DNA of 31,002 nucleotides from a virus, in IMG/VR virus record IMGVR_UViG_3300034418_007886, positions 1-31,002 of that record, one strand, 5' to 3'. Numbering within the stretch: the first letter of the stretch is position 1; every line of letters begins with the position of its first letter. Of this stretch, positions 18,933 to 26,574 are shown piece after piece. The position numbers were made by a program, and so were the translations under genes. The notes under the pieces are model-generated. The model worked only from the letters and a program-made list of their open reading frames with translations. It ran no database searches and had not been told where the DNA came from.

Positions 18933-20108
18933 ATGGCACAATTAACTAGCAGAACAGAACTAACAACACCAGCAGATGATGATTTACTGCACATAATAGA
19001 TAAGTCAGATACAACTGATGGGGTTAATGGTACTTCAAAAAAGATACAAAAAAGCAATTTAATTTCAGGATTAACTGCAAGTGATATTACAGATTTTGAT
19101 ACAGAAGTTGCAAACAATTCAGCAGTAACACTAAATACTGCAAAGGTAACAAATGCAACACATACAGGTGAGGTTACAGGATCGGGGGCATTAACAATAT
19201 CCGACAATGTTGTAGACGAGGCAAATCTAAAACTAGATACAGCACCAACTAACGACTATATTTTAACAGCAGATAGCACAGCAAGTGGTGGTATGAAATG
19301 GGCAGAAGCACCAGCAAGTTCTCCACTCACTACAAAAGGTGATTTATACACATACGATACAGATAATGCCAGATTACCAATAGGTACAGATGGACAAATG
19401 CTAGTAGCAGATAGTTTAGAAACCACAGGACTTAAATGGGTAGATACAGGAATTGATGCAATAAATATAAATGTTTTTACTGCAAATGGAACTTGGACAA
19501 AACCAACAGGACTAAAATACATAATAGTTGAAGTCATTGGTGGTGGAGGTGGTGGTGGAGGTGTCGAAGGCGACACAGGTGATACTGCTAACTCTGGTGG
19601 AGGTGGTGGTGGTGGATACACCCTTAAAAAAATACTAGCATCTTCACTTGGATCAACAGAAACAGTAACAGTAGGAGCAGGTGGTGCAGGTGGTACAGGA
19701 AACTCAGGTGGAACAGCAGGTGGTACTTCTTCATTTGGCAGTCATTGCTCAGCAACAGGTGGTAGTCAAGGTGGTGGAAATGGACCATCCCCATTAGTTC
19801 CTAGAAGAGGTTTAGAGTGTGGCGCAGGTGGTGTAGGCACAGGTGGTGATGTAAATGGTACAGGGCAAACAGGACCAAATGGATTTAACCTTGCGACTGC
19901 TGGATATGGACAAGTATCTGGTGGTGGTGGTGGTTCAATGTATGGTGGTGGTGGTGCTCAAAAAGTATCAGTAAACCAAAATGGAAATGACGGAATTGGA
20001 TATGGTGGTGGTGGTAGTGGTTGTGCTACTTACGATAGTGTTGCCAACTACACAGGTGGTGCAGGTACAGATGGAGTTGTAGTAGTTTATGAATATATGG
20101 AGGCATAA
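18933..20108 (+). CDS. Tail fibre with glycine-rich adhesin domain
   Basis: A 391-residue protein. The N-terminal half has repeated fibre-shaft words (SRTELTTPADDDLLHIIDKS, LTASDITDFDTEVANNSAVT, LTTKGDLYTYDTDNARLPIG). From about residue 180, VFTANGTWTKPTGLKYIIVE leads into a long glycine-rich domain with runs such as GGGGGGGG and YGGGGSG, ending VVVVYEYMEA. This matches the Gly-rich fibre domain family whose known relatives fold as stacked polyglycine-II helices (for example the tip adhesin of phage S16). Inter-strand loops between Gly runs are the receptor-contact candidates. The immediate neighbour is a tail-fibre chaperone. Confidence 0.85.
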   Translation: MAQLTSRTELTTPADDDLLHIIDKSDTTDGVNGTSKKIQKSNLISGLTASDITDFDTEVANNSAVTLNTAKVTNATHTGEVTGSGALTISDNVVDEANLKLDTAPTNDYILTADSTASGGMKWAEAPASSPLTTKGDLYTYDTDNARLPIGTDGQMLVADSLETTGLKWVDTGIDAININVFTANGTWTKPTGLKYIIVEVIGGGGGGGGVEGDTGDTANSGGGGGGGYTLKKILASSLGSTETVTVGAGGAGGTGNSGGTAGGTSSFGSHCSATGGSQGGGNGPSPLVPRRGLECGAGGVGTGGDVNGTGQTGPNGFNLATAGYGQVSGGGGGSMYGGGGAQKVSVNQNGNDGIGYGGGGSGCATYDSVANYTGGAGTDGVVVVYEYMEA

Positions 20109-20443
20109 TGAAAGCACTAATACATAATGAAAAAATAATAGATATAACAGAAAACACTTACCCTGTTCACGAAAGTCTAATCTGGATAGATATGCCAGAG
20201 GGTGTAGAAGTAGGAGATGGATATGTTGATGGGCAGTTAGTTAAACCACAACAAGCAGGAGTAACTTGGGATGATATTAGAGCAACAAGAAATTACCTAC
20301 TAGCACAGAGTGATTGGCACATAACCTATGCAACAGAAAAAGGTATAGCAGTTCCACAAAATGTTTTAGATTACAGGGACAAGTTAAGAGATATCACACA
20401 AGATTTTGCAACACCAGAGGAAGTCGTGTTCCCTAAGTTGTAG
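20108..20443 (+). CDS. Tail fibre assembly chaperone-like protein
   Basis: A 111-residue protein. The N-terminal part (MKALIHNEKIIDITENTYPV, then GVEVGDGYVDGQLVKPQ) is a short beta domain. The C-terminal part is WDDIRATRNYLLAQSDWHIT, then YRDKLRDITQDFATPEEVVFP. The pair (I-R-x-x-R-(N/D)-x-L-L-x-x-(S/T)-DW) plus (Y-R-x-x-LRDI) is characteristic of the phage tail assembly chaperone/fibre-assembly family, which helps fibre tips fold or trimerise. Its place right after the glycine-rich adhesin, overlapping by TAATG, supports that. It is the last gene before the TATAAT-terminator at 20446. Confidence 0.85.
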   Translation: MKALIHNEKIIDITENTYPVHESLIWIDMPEGVEVGDGYVDGQLVKPQQAGVTWDDIRATRNYLLAQSDWHITYATEKGIAVPQNVLDYRDKLRDITQDFATPEEVVFPKL

Positions 20444-20445
20444 TG

Positions 20446-20451
20446 TATAAT
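20446..20451 (+). promoter_or_regulatory. TATAAT box upstream of the leader terminator at 20479
   Basis: TATAAT preceded by TAGTG, just after the chaperone stop. Transcription predicted from about 20458 would make a leader of about 49 nt ending at the terminator T-tract. The arrangement is the same as at 6551. Confidence 0.5.
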
Positions 20452-20478
20452 TTACATAGGTAGAAATTAGAAATTAAA

Positions 20479-20506
20479 ACCGACTCTTAATGGGTCGGTA
20501 TTTTTT
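20479..20506 (+). terminator. Rho-independent terminator abutting the ATG at 20507
   Basis: ACCGACTC pairs with GGGTCGGT (8 bp with one G.U) around TTAAT, followed by ATTTTTT. The ATG of the next gene is the base after the T-tract. It would end the fibre-unit transcripts or attenuate a leader RNA started at 20446. Confidence 0.8.
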
Positions 20507-20770
20507 ATGGCAAATCATAGAACACAGAATGAAATAATAAGATTAGCAGCTGATACTTCTGACGCATCAAACGGCCCTAAAAGGCTTAGTGATATGCGAA
20601 CTGCACTATTTGGTAGTAATAGAAGAACAGCAAGACTAGCTTATATAAATACAGATCAAACAAAACCACACGATAAGTGGGAGAAATACTTACGAAGTAA
20701 AGGAATAAATAACTCAAAATACACAGCAGAAGAAAGGGATGTCTTTCATATAACATCAAGCTACTTATGA
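20507..20770 (+). CDS. Small hypothetical protein preceding the tail adaptor
   Basis: An 87-residue basic protein: MANHRTQNEIIRLAADTSDA, SNGPKRLSDMRTALFGSNRR, then helical KWEKYLRSKGINNSKYTAEE. No family is recognised. It starts immediately after a terminator T-tract with no Shine-Dalgarno and ends ATGA-coupled to the adaptor gene. It may be a head-completion or connector factor by position only. Confidence 0.65.
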   Translation: MANHRTQNEIIRLAADTSDASNGPKRLSDMRTALFGSNRRTARLAYINTDQTKPHDKWEKYLRSKGINNSKYTAEERDVFHITSSYL

Positions 20771-21456
20771 TTACATTAGAAGAAATACAAGCAAGAATAT
20801 CAGCACTAATAGACCAAGATTCATCAGCACCAGATTATTCATCTGAGGATTGGCTTCTTAGAACTAGATATATAAATATGTCGCAAGATGAGTGGGCACA
20901 ACTTTATGATTGGAGTGTACTCTACAAAGAATACAACACAATGACATCAACTCCTTCTAGCAATGTAACAGTTGCCTTGCCAACAGATTTTAGAAAAATA
21001 TCAGGGTATCCTAAAGTACCAACAGGAAGAAGTACAGATGAGTTTCCACAAGTACTGCCACAACAAAGAAGTCAAAAGGATAAGAGCTCACCATACTTTT
21101 ATGTTATGGGTGATTACAAAGATGGGTATTCAGCAGTATTCAACCCAGCAACAGCAAGTGGGCAGTTTGCATCAGGTGCTTCAATATACATAAACTATTA
21201 TGCAAAACCTACATCAATGGTAAGTCCATCTGATGTATCACCTTGCCCAGATCCAGAGTATTTAGTTAAGAGAGCCACAGCTTATCTACTAGAATCAAGG
21301 GAAGACCCAAGATACCCTAGTGCAAAAGTAGAAGCTGAAAAAATCTTGAGAAGAATGCTTAAAAGAGAAACAACACATACTGAATCTCAGAATGATAATT
21401 CAAGAATTAGAACTGTTGAAGAAACAAGATATGGCTTTAGAATTGGTCGTGACTAA
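20767..21456 (+). CDS. Head-tail adaptor (connector) protein
   Basis: A 229-residue protein matching podovirus adaptor/gp6-like or tail-tubular-A-like proteins. ITLEEIQARISALIDQDSSA is followed by LLRTRYINMSQDEWAQLYDW (30-49), the usual helix with a Y-I/L-N-x-(A/S) and E/DW core. The beta-rich middle has VALPTDFRKISG, and FYVMGDYKDGYSAVFNP and SIYINYYAKP follow. A C-terminal helix, EYLVKRATAYLLESREDPRY, is followed by a basic tail. It docks beneath the portal and carries the nozzle, and the nozzle gene follows directly (TAATG). Confidence 0.82.
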   Translation: MITLEEIQARISALIDQDSSAPDYSSEDWLLRTRYINMSQDEWAQLYDWSVLYKEYNTMTSTPSSNVTVALPTDFRKISGYPKVPTGRSTDEFPQVLPQQRSQKDKSSPYFYVMGDYKDGYSAVFNPATASGQFASGASIYINYYAKPTSMVSPSDVSPCPDPEYLVKRATAYLLESREDPRYPSAKVEAEKILRRMLKRETTHTESQNDNSRIRTVEETRYGFRIGRD

Positions 21457-23402
21457 TGGCACTATTTGATTTAAGAGATAGAGGTTACAACCCACCAAAA
21501 CTTATTGTAGGTGATTGGGATAATTTTAGAAGAGGTCTTAACTTACTATTAAAAGAAACCGAGATACCAAAAGATGCTATGGCACAGGCTGATAACATAA
21601 TGCTTATTGGTCGTGGTACTCCTACAAAAAGATGGGGACTTGGTACATACTATATGGCAAATGCAACAGGTGCTGTTAGAGGACTTGCTGGTTACTACAA
21701 ATCAGATGGTACTAACGAACTTCTCGCAATAACAGATGCTGGTACATTAACAGTTAAATCTGGTGCAAGTTACATAGTTAGAACAGGTGCTTCTTGGGCA
21801 TCAGGTTACCCTGTATCAATGACTCAATTAAACGATAATGTCTATATAGCAACCACTCAAAGAGAAGTTGTTAAGTATGACGGGTCGTCTTTAACAGGAT
21901 TTCCAACAGTAGCTCAGCCTACTAATGTATTTGCAACACAAATATCAGGTGCTTCTGGTACATCAAGATACTCATATAGAGTTAATACAATTACAGTAAA
22001 TGGGGATACCTTAGCAACAACAGCTTTTGAATTAGACAACCAACCAGAATCATTAACAGATGGTGCAGTTAGAATATCTTGGACACCAGCTTCTGCTGCG
22101 TCAGGGGTTATTGAAGGGTATGGAATCTTTGGAAGAAACCTAGGTGATGAGAGATTTATTTCAAAAGTATATGCACCAGAAACCTCATTTGTAGATGACG
22201 GGTCGCTAATACCTGCTGAGTTTACATTCCCACCACTTGCAGATTCAACAGGTGGAATTGTAGCAGGTAACATTGAAAGGTATGACGATAGGCTAATCTA
22301 CTCAGATATACCAGGAGATGAGTCAAAGATGGTAATAACAGGTAGAGTACCTAACCACGAGAAAACAGATGTTGCTAGTGGTGGTAATTATCTACGAATA
22401 GAACCAGATGCAGGTGACCCTATAAAAGCAGTAAAAGGTTTTGGTAGTAGAATAATTGCATTTAAAGAAAAGAGTATTTGGGATGTGGCACTATCACAAC
22501 TAACTGTTGGCAACTTTGTAGTAACACAACCTTCTGCAACAATAATTACAGCAGCACTTGGATGTATTGCACCAAAGACAATACAAGCAGTTGAGAAAGA
22601 TATATTTTATTTAACAAGAAAAGGCGTCTATGCAATAGGATATGAACCTAACATTTTAGCTGACGTTCTTAGAACAAACGAAATAAGTGCAGTAATACGC
22701 CCGTACTTTGAAAATCTAACAGCAGAGCAACTAAGAGATGCAATAGCAGTATATGCTGGTTTTAAATACATAGTGATAATACCAGGACTAAATCAAGCAG
22801 TAGTTTATGACAGAGAAAGATTTGCTTGGCTTGGCCCTTGGACTTTTGATGCAAACACAGCACTTGTATATTTTGATGATAATGGTAGAGAGAGATATTT
22901 ATTAGGTTCTGATGATAGCCCATATGTTTATGAGTTATCTAATGAGTATGATTCAGACAATGGTTCTGCAATCAATATGACACTAAGAACTAAAAAAGAA
23001 GATTTTGGAGATTGGTCAGTTTATAAAACATTAAAAGACGTGTACTCTGTTTGGACAAATGTTGAGGGTGAGGTAACGGTAGAACTTAGAGTTGAGAACA
23101 GAGAAGGGCAAACTCAAACAATTAGAAGTTTTACAATCAACTCAGCACAAACACAAGGATCATCAGGTTGGGGTTGGGATACCTTTGGTACTACTCTATG
23201 GGGTGATAGCTCAGGTACCACAACAGTTACGGGATTTGATGAACTTGTTAAATGGTTATCTGTAAATAAGATAGCAAGAAGAGTACAGATTATAATTAAG
23301 ACAAATAAAAAAGGTAGTAATTTTGAGCTTTTAGGTATTCAACTACAAGTCAGACCAATAGGTAGAGGACTTAAAGGCAAAGGATGGAGGGTAACTTCGT
23401 GA
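21456..23402 (+). CDS. Tail nozzle / tubular protein B-like
   Basis: A 648-residue beta-rich protein. The N-terminus VGDWDNFRRGLNLLLKETEI, then AMAQADNIMLIGRGTPTKRW (about 42-61), is the F-x-x-G-(L/I)-(N/D) plus (A)-x-N-x-x-(L/I)-x-x-(G/R)-G-x-(P/L)-x-(R/K)-R-x-G signature of podovirus nozzle or stabilisation proteins (gp12-type beta-propeller). Repeats such as GLAGYYKSDGTNELLAITDA and MTQLNDNVYIATTQREVVKY are propeller blades. A middle fibronectin-like or immunoglobulin-like insert (PTNVFATQISGASGTSRYSY) lies near 150-260. It forms the distal tail tube through which ejection proteins leave. Confidence 0.85.
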   Translation: MALFDLRDRGYNPPKLIVGDWDNFRRGLNLLLKETEIPKDAMAQADNIMLIGRGTPTKRWGLGTYYMANATGAVRGLAGYYKSDGTNELLAITDAGTLTVKSGASYIVRTGASWASGYPVSMTQLNDNVYIATTQREVVKYDGSSLTGFPTVAQPTNVFATQISGASGTSRYSYRVNTITVNGDTLATTAFELDNQPESLTDGAVRISWTPASAASGVIEGYGIFGRNLGDERFISKVYAPETSFVDDGSLIPAEFTFPPLADSTGGIVAGNIERYDDRLIYSDIPGDESKMVITGRVPNHEKTDVASGGNYLRIEPDAGDPIKAVKGFGSRIIAFKEKSIWDVALSQLTVGNFVVTQPSATIITAALGCIAPKTIQAVEKDIFYLTRKGVYAIGYEPNILADVLRTNEISAVIRPYFENLTAEQLRDAIAVYAGFKYIVIIPGLNQAVVYDRERFAWLGPWTFDANTALVYFDDNGRERYLLGSDDSPYVYELSNEYDSDNGSAINMTLRTKKEDFGDWSVYKTLKDVYSVWTNVEGEVTVELRVENREGQTQTIRSFTINSAQTQGSSGWGWDTFGTTLWGDSSGTTTVTGFDELVKWLSVNKIARRVQIIIKTNKKGSNFELLGIQLQVRPIGRGLKGKGWRVTS

Positions 23403-24094
23403 CAACATTTTATAAAGCACCCAGCAAAAACTTTGTTCAGTTGAACTTAGATGGGTCAATAAACTCAAGTCAAGATACTATTAACCTAAATGACGCTAGT
23501 GATTTAAACTTCCCTGGTGCAATAGTAGTAGATAGACTTGATGCAAATGGTACCTCTACACCAGCAAGTAGAGAAGTAATAACTTATACAGGAATAACAG
23601 GTAATCAGCTAACAGGTTGTACTAGAGGTGTTGATGGCACAATAGCACAATCACACTCAGACCAAGCAAGAGTAGATACTGTACTTACTGTTGGTATGTA
23701 TAACGACCTAATTACATCAGTAAGCAATGTTATTAGTACAACAGGCAATGTTACAGCTGAGGTTTTAGATCCTAAAGTAACAAAACAAAACCTAGTTACA
23801 TCAAGTGATGGTGCAACAATAACTTTTGATTTGGATACAAGTAATGTATTCACAGTTACTTTGGGTGGTAATAGAACACTAGCACTAAGTAATGCAGATG
23901 TAGGACAAACATTTATTATAAGACTTACACAAGATGGACCAGGAAGTAGAACAGTAACTTGGTTTTCAACAATCAAATGGGCTGGTGGTGTAGAGCCAAC
24001 ACTTACAACAACAGGTGATAAAACTGACACATTTGGTTTTATATGCACATCAGCAGGAAATTATGATGGTTACATAGTAGGGCAAGGCTTATGA
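23399..24094 (+). CDS. Tail-associated beta-rich protein (fibre or needle-like)
   Basis: A 231-residue protein started at the GTG at 23399, 8 nt after Shine-Dalgarno GGAGG (23386-23390) and overlapping the nozzle stop (GTGA); the in-frame ATG at 23384 has no spaced Shine-Dalgarno. VTTFYKAPSKNFVQLNLDGS and INSSQDTINLNDASDLNFPG resemble the beginning of baseplate or tail-hub adhesins. ASREVITYTGITGNQLTGCT is a typical module of such proteins (E-x-x-x-Y-T/S-G-x-x-G-N-x-L/F-T-G-x-x-R-G). The C-terminal half (TLGGNRTLALSNADVGQTFI through GYIVGQGL) looks like a jelly-roll end-domain. Confidence 0.72.
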   Translation: MTTFYKAPSKNFVQLNLDGSINSSQDTINLNDASDLNFPGAIVVDRLDANGTSTPASREVITYTGITGNQLTGCTRGVDGTIAQSHSDQARVDTVLTVGMYNDLITSVSNVISTTGNVTAEVLDPKVTKQNLVTSSDGATITFDLDTSNVFTVTLGGNRTLALSNADVGQTFIIRLTQDGPGSRTVTWFSTIKWAGGVEPTLTTTGDKTDTFGFICTSAGNYDGYIVGQGL

Positions 24095-24288
24095 CATATC
24101 TAGTATTTCATTTAGTAGGATACGATAAAAAAGACCAACTAGGAAACCTAGAAGATAAAGTAGTTATTAGACTTATTGATACTACTTATGAAAATGCACT
24201 TAATAGAGCAAGACAAATAATAGAGAAACCTTTTTGGTTATTAGGTGAAGTTATAGAGTACAAGGATAAACAAGATGGCAATAAGTAA
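24091..24288 (+). CDS. Small hypothetical protein between fibre genes
   Basis: A 65-residue protein: MTYLVFHLVGYDKKDQLGNL, then TTYENALNRARQIIEKPFWL and EYKDKQDGNK. A short alpha/beta fold is likely. No family is recognised. It overlaps both neighbours (4 and 14 nt), which supports real translation in the fibre operon. A chaperone or fibre-linked role is a guess from position. Confidence 0.6.
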   Translation: MTYLVFHLVGYDKKDQLGNLEDKVVIRLIDTTYENALNRARQIIEKPFWLLGEVIEYKDKQDGNK

Positions 24289-25552
24289 TGGTGTAATTTT
24301 TATCTGGACAGGAACAAATGCTAATATACCAGCAGGTTGGGAAAGAGTTACTGCACTTGATAGTAAATATCCAAAAGCAGTTGCTAATACGAGTACAGAA
24401 CCTAATACAACAGGTGGTAGTGCTACTCACACTCATACAAGTCCAGCACACAGCCACACATTACAAAACCATACTCACACAATAACAATTAGTGGAATAT
24501 CAAGTGGTGCAGGAAATGCAGGAGATTCAAGAGAAAATGCAACTGACCATACAGGTCACGCACCTTTTACTTCTGGGGCAGTAAGTGGTGGTGGATTATC
24601 AAGTGTTACATCAACCTATGCGAGTGTATCAAATGACCCACCATATTATGAAGTTATCTATATAACACCAACAACAGCAGTAGGAGGATTACCAAATCTT
24701 GCATTAGCATTAAGTGAAGATACAGGTTTCACAAACAACACAGGAAAATACAATGGATATTATTTATGTGACGGAACAAACTCAACACCAACCCTAGCAA
24801 ACAAATACCTAAAAGGTGCAGGAACAGGTGCAGATGCAGGGGGTACAGGGGGAAGTACTACAAATGTACATACATTAACCCATACTCACTCTGTAAGTTT
24901 GCATACTCACGTTGCAGCAACATCTGGAGCAGCAAATGGATTTTCACAAAGGGATGAACCTGGTTCTGGTTTTGTAAGGCACGATCACACTCACCAAGTA
25001 GCTTTATTAGCACCAGCATCTGATCCTATATCAGCAGCAGATATTGTTTTAACAACAACAGAAACAGTAGAACCTGCATATAAAAAACTATTAGCAATAC
25101 AAAATAGAAGTGGAACAGTTTATACACCAACAGATATTATTGGATTATGGTTAGGAACAATAGCAGACATACCAACAAACTTCGAAATCATTTCAACATT
25201 AAATGATAAGCATTTGAAAATTGCAAGTAATACAGGAGAAATAAGTAACACAGGTGGTAGCAATACGCACACTCACTCTGCACAAGACCACACACACACA
25301 GCAGCAGGAACACACACTCATACAGCAAATGGTTTAGAACACGTTTCAGGAACATCAGTATCTGGTAGTGATAATAGTGCTACAAGAGATTCTCAAGTAC
25401 ACACTCAGCCAACAGTTACAAATGAAACATCTGTATATAACACAGCAACGACTACAGCAGAAAGTAGTTCAAATGAACCTGAGTATAGAACAGTAGCTTT
25501 TATAAAATACAAGGGAGAAAAAGGAGCATCAATTCTTTTAAACTTAATATGA
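24275..25552 (+). CDS. Receptor-binding fibre with triple HxH-rich collar repeats
   Basis: A 425-residue protein built of three tandem units of about 140 residues. Each begins like a tail-collar domain (IFIWTGTNANIPAGWERVTA; KYNGYYLCDGTNSTPTLANK; GLWLGTIADIPTNFEIISTL), continues G-G-S-x-T-H-x-H-rich, and ends in a Y-containing strand (PYYEVIYITP; PAYKKLLAIQ; PEYRTVAFIK). Unit 1 has HTH, HSH and HTH; unit 2 has HTH twice, then HDHTH; unit 3 has HTH three times. In T4 long-tail-fibre tips, HxH motifs in a trimer bind iron ions, so each unit may build a metal-stabilised needle. It probably touches the receptor. Confidence 0.82.
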   Translation: MAISNGVIFIWTGTNANIPAGWERVTALDSKYPKAVANTSTEPNTTGGSATHTHTSPAHSHTLQNHTHTITISGISSGAGNAGDSRENATDHTGHAPFTSGAVSGGGLSSVTSTYASVSNDPPYYEVIYITPTTAVGGLPNLALALSEDTGFTNNTGKYNGYYLCDGTNSTPTLANKYLKGAGTGADAGGTGGSTTNVHTLTHTHSVSLHTHVAATSGAANGFSQRDEPGSGFVRHDHTHQVALLAPASDPISAADIVLTTTETVEPAYKKLLAIQNRSGTVYTPTDIIGLWLGTIADIPTNFEIISTLNDKHLKIASNTGEISNTGGSNTHTHSAQDHTHTAAGTHTHTANGLEHVSGTSVSGSDNSATRDSQVHTQPTVTNETSVYNTATTTAESSSNEPEYRTVAFIKYKGEKGASILLNLI

Positions 25553-25583
25553 TAAAAATAAATGTAGTAAAATTAAATAAATC

Positions 25584-25592
25584 GGAGGTGAT
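25584..25592 (+). promoter_or_regulatory. Near-perfect Shine-Dalgarno for the gene at 25598
   Basis: GGAGGTGAT at 25584-25592 complements the canonical 3' end of bacterial 16S rRNA over nine bases, 5 nt before the ATG at 25598. It contrasts with Shine-Dalgarno-free starts elsewhere in the late operon and shows that the host uses a standard anti-Shine-Dalgarno. Confidence 0.85.
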
Positions 25593-25597
25593 TTAAT

Positions 25598-26572
25598 ATG
25601 GCAGAAAGAAGTCCCTACACAGGGGAAAAATTAGTAGAAGGCGTAAATGCCGATTTAAGGGGTGGGAAGCTAAGAGCAAGAAATCCTTATGAAGGAATAT
25701 ATGATGAAGCAAATAAAGCTTTAACAGATTACGCAACAAGTTTACAAGCAGACCAACCAACATTAGAGTCTGATATATCAGCACAAGGCGAGGCTCAAAA
25801 AAGAACAATAGAAGCACAAAGACAAGAAGGTCTTGGAACTATTGGTACTCAAAGAACACAGGCACAAGCATCTAGTGAATCAGCAATAGCAGAAGCAAGA
25901 AGAATAGCATCTGAACAAATGAAAGGACTACAAGCACAGTTTGGTAGTGCAACAGGTACAGGTGGATTTACAGGTGAGATTATGGGTAGAGAAACTGCCA
26001 GAAACATTGCAGGTACTAGAACAGCTCTAGCACAAACAATGGATCAATTAAATCTTGCTGAAACAAGTTTAATAAGAGAAGCAGATAATCAAATCTTTCA
26101 AATAGAAACACAAACCAATGCAGCTATTAACGATACAAGAAGACAACTTCGTGACCAACTAGCACAGATTAACTTGCAAAAAGGTCAGCTAGAAGCAGAT
26201 AAAGCAACAATGAGAATAAATGCACTTCAAAATTATCAGCTAACACTAAGACAATTAGAGGCACAAAAGGAACAATCAATGATGCAGATAGAAGCAAACA
26301 AGCAATCAGCATTACAAAACTTTGAGTTCGAAAAAGCCCTAATAGCAGAAAGAGCTAGATACAGTACAAGTGGTTCTGGTGAAGTAGGTGATGATACTAT
26401 TCCAATAATTCCAGGTACGGGTGAAGACGAGCCTATGGTAACTACCCAAAACACAGCACTAAACAGAATGCTTCAATTAGGTTTTAGACCATCAAATATG
26501 AGTATTGGTAATGTACGAACACAAGGAGCAAGAACTACTGACCAAGGAGTTAGTACAGGTTATGGATTTTAA
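25598..26572 (+). CDS. Coiled-coil internal virion (ejection-type) protein
   Basis: A 324-residue, Gln/Ala/Glu-rich helical protein. Long coiled coil runs from about 40 to 255 (DQPTLESDISAQGEAQKRTI; IAEARRIASEQMKGLQAQFG; RQLRDQLAQINLQKGQLEAD; TLRQLEAQKEQSMMQIEANK), interrupted near 110-135 by a Gly/Thr loop (GSATGTGGFTGEIMGRETAR). The C-terminus is disordered and acidic, then ends MLQLGFRPSNMSIGNVRTQG. This resembles internal core/ejection proteins of podoviruses that lie in the head and leave before DNA. The very large protein that follows supports this. Strong Shine-Dalgarno at 25584. Confidence 0.72.
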   Translation: MAERSPYTGEKLVEGVNADLRGGKLRARNPYEGIYDEANKALTDYATSLQADQPTLESDISAQGEAQKRTIEAQRQEGLGTIGTQRTQAQASSESAIAEARRIASEQMKGLQAQFGSATGTGGFTGEIMGRETARNIAGTRTALAQTMDQLNLAETSLIREADNQIFQIETQTNAAINDTRRQLRDQLAQINLQKGQLEADKATMRINALQNYQLTLRQLEAQKEQSMMQIEANKQSALQNFEFEKALIAERARYSTSGSGEVGDDTIPIIPGTGEDEPMVTTQNTALNRMLQLGFRPSNMSIGNVRTQGARTTDQGVSTGYGF

Positions 26573-26574
26573 TT

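Noticed and set aside
19256-19621. Proline-rich minus-strand open frame
   Set aside because: It is the mirror image of the glycine-rich fibre domain (GGT/GGA codons read as ACC/TCC), a known shadow effect.
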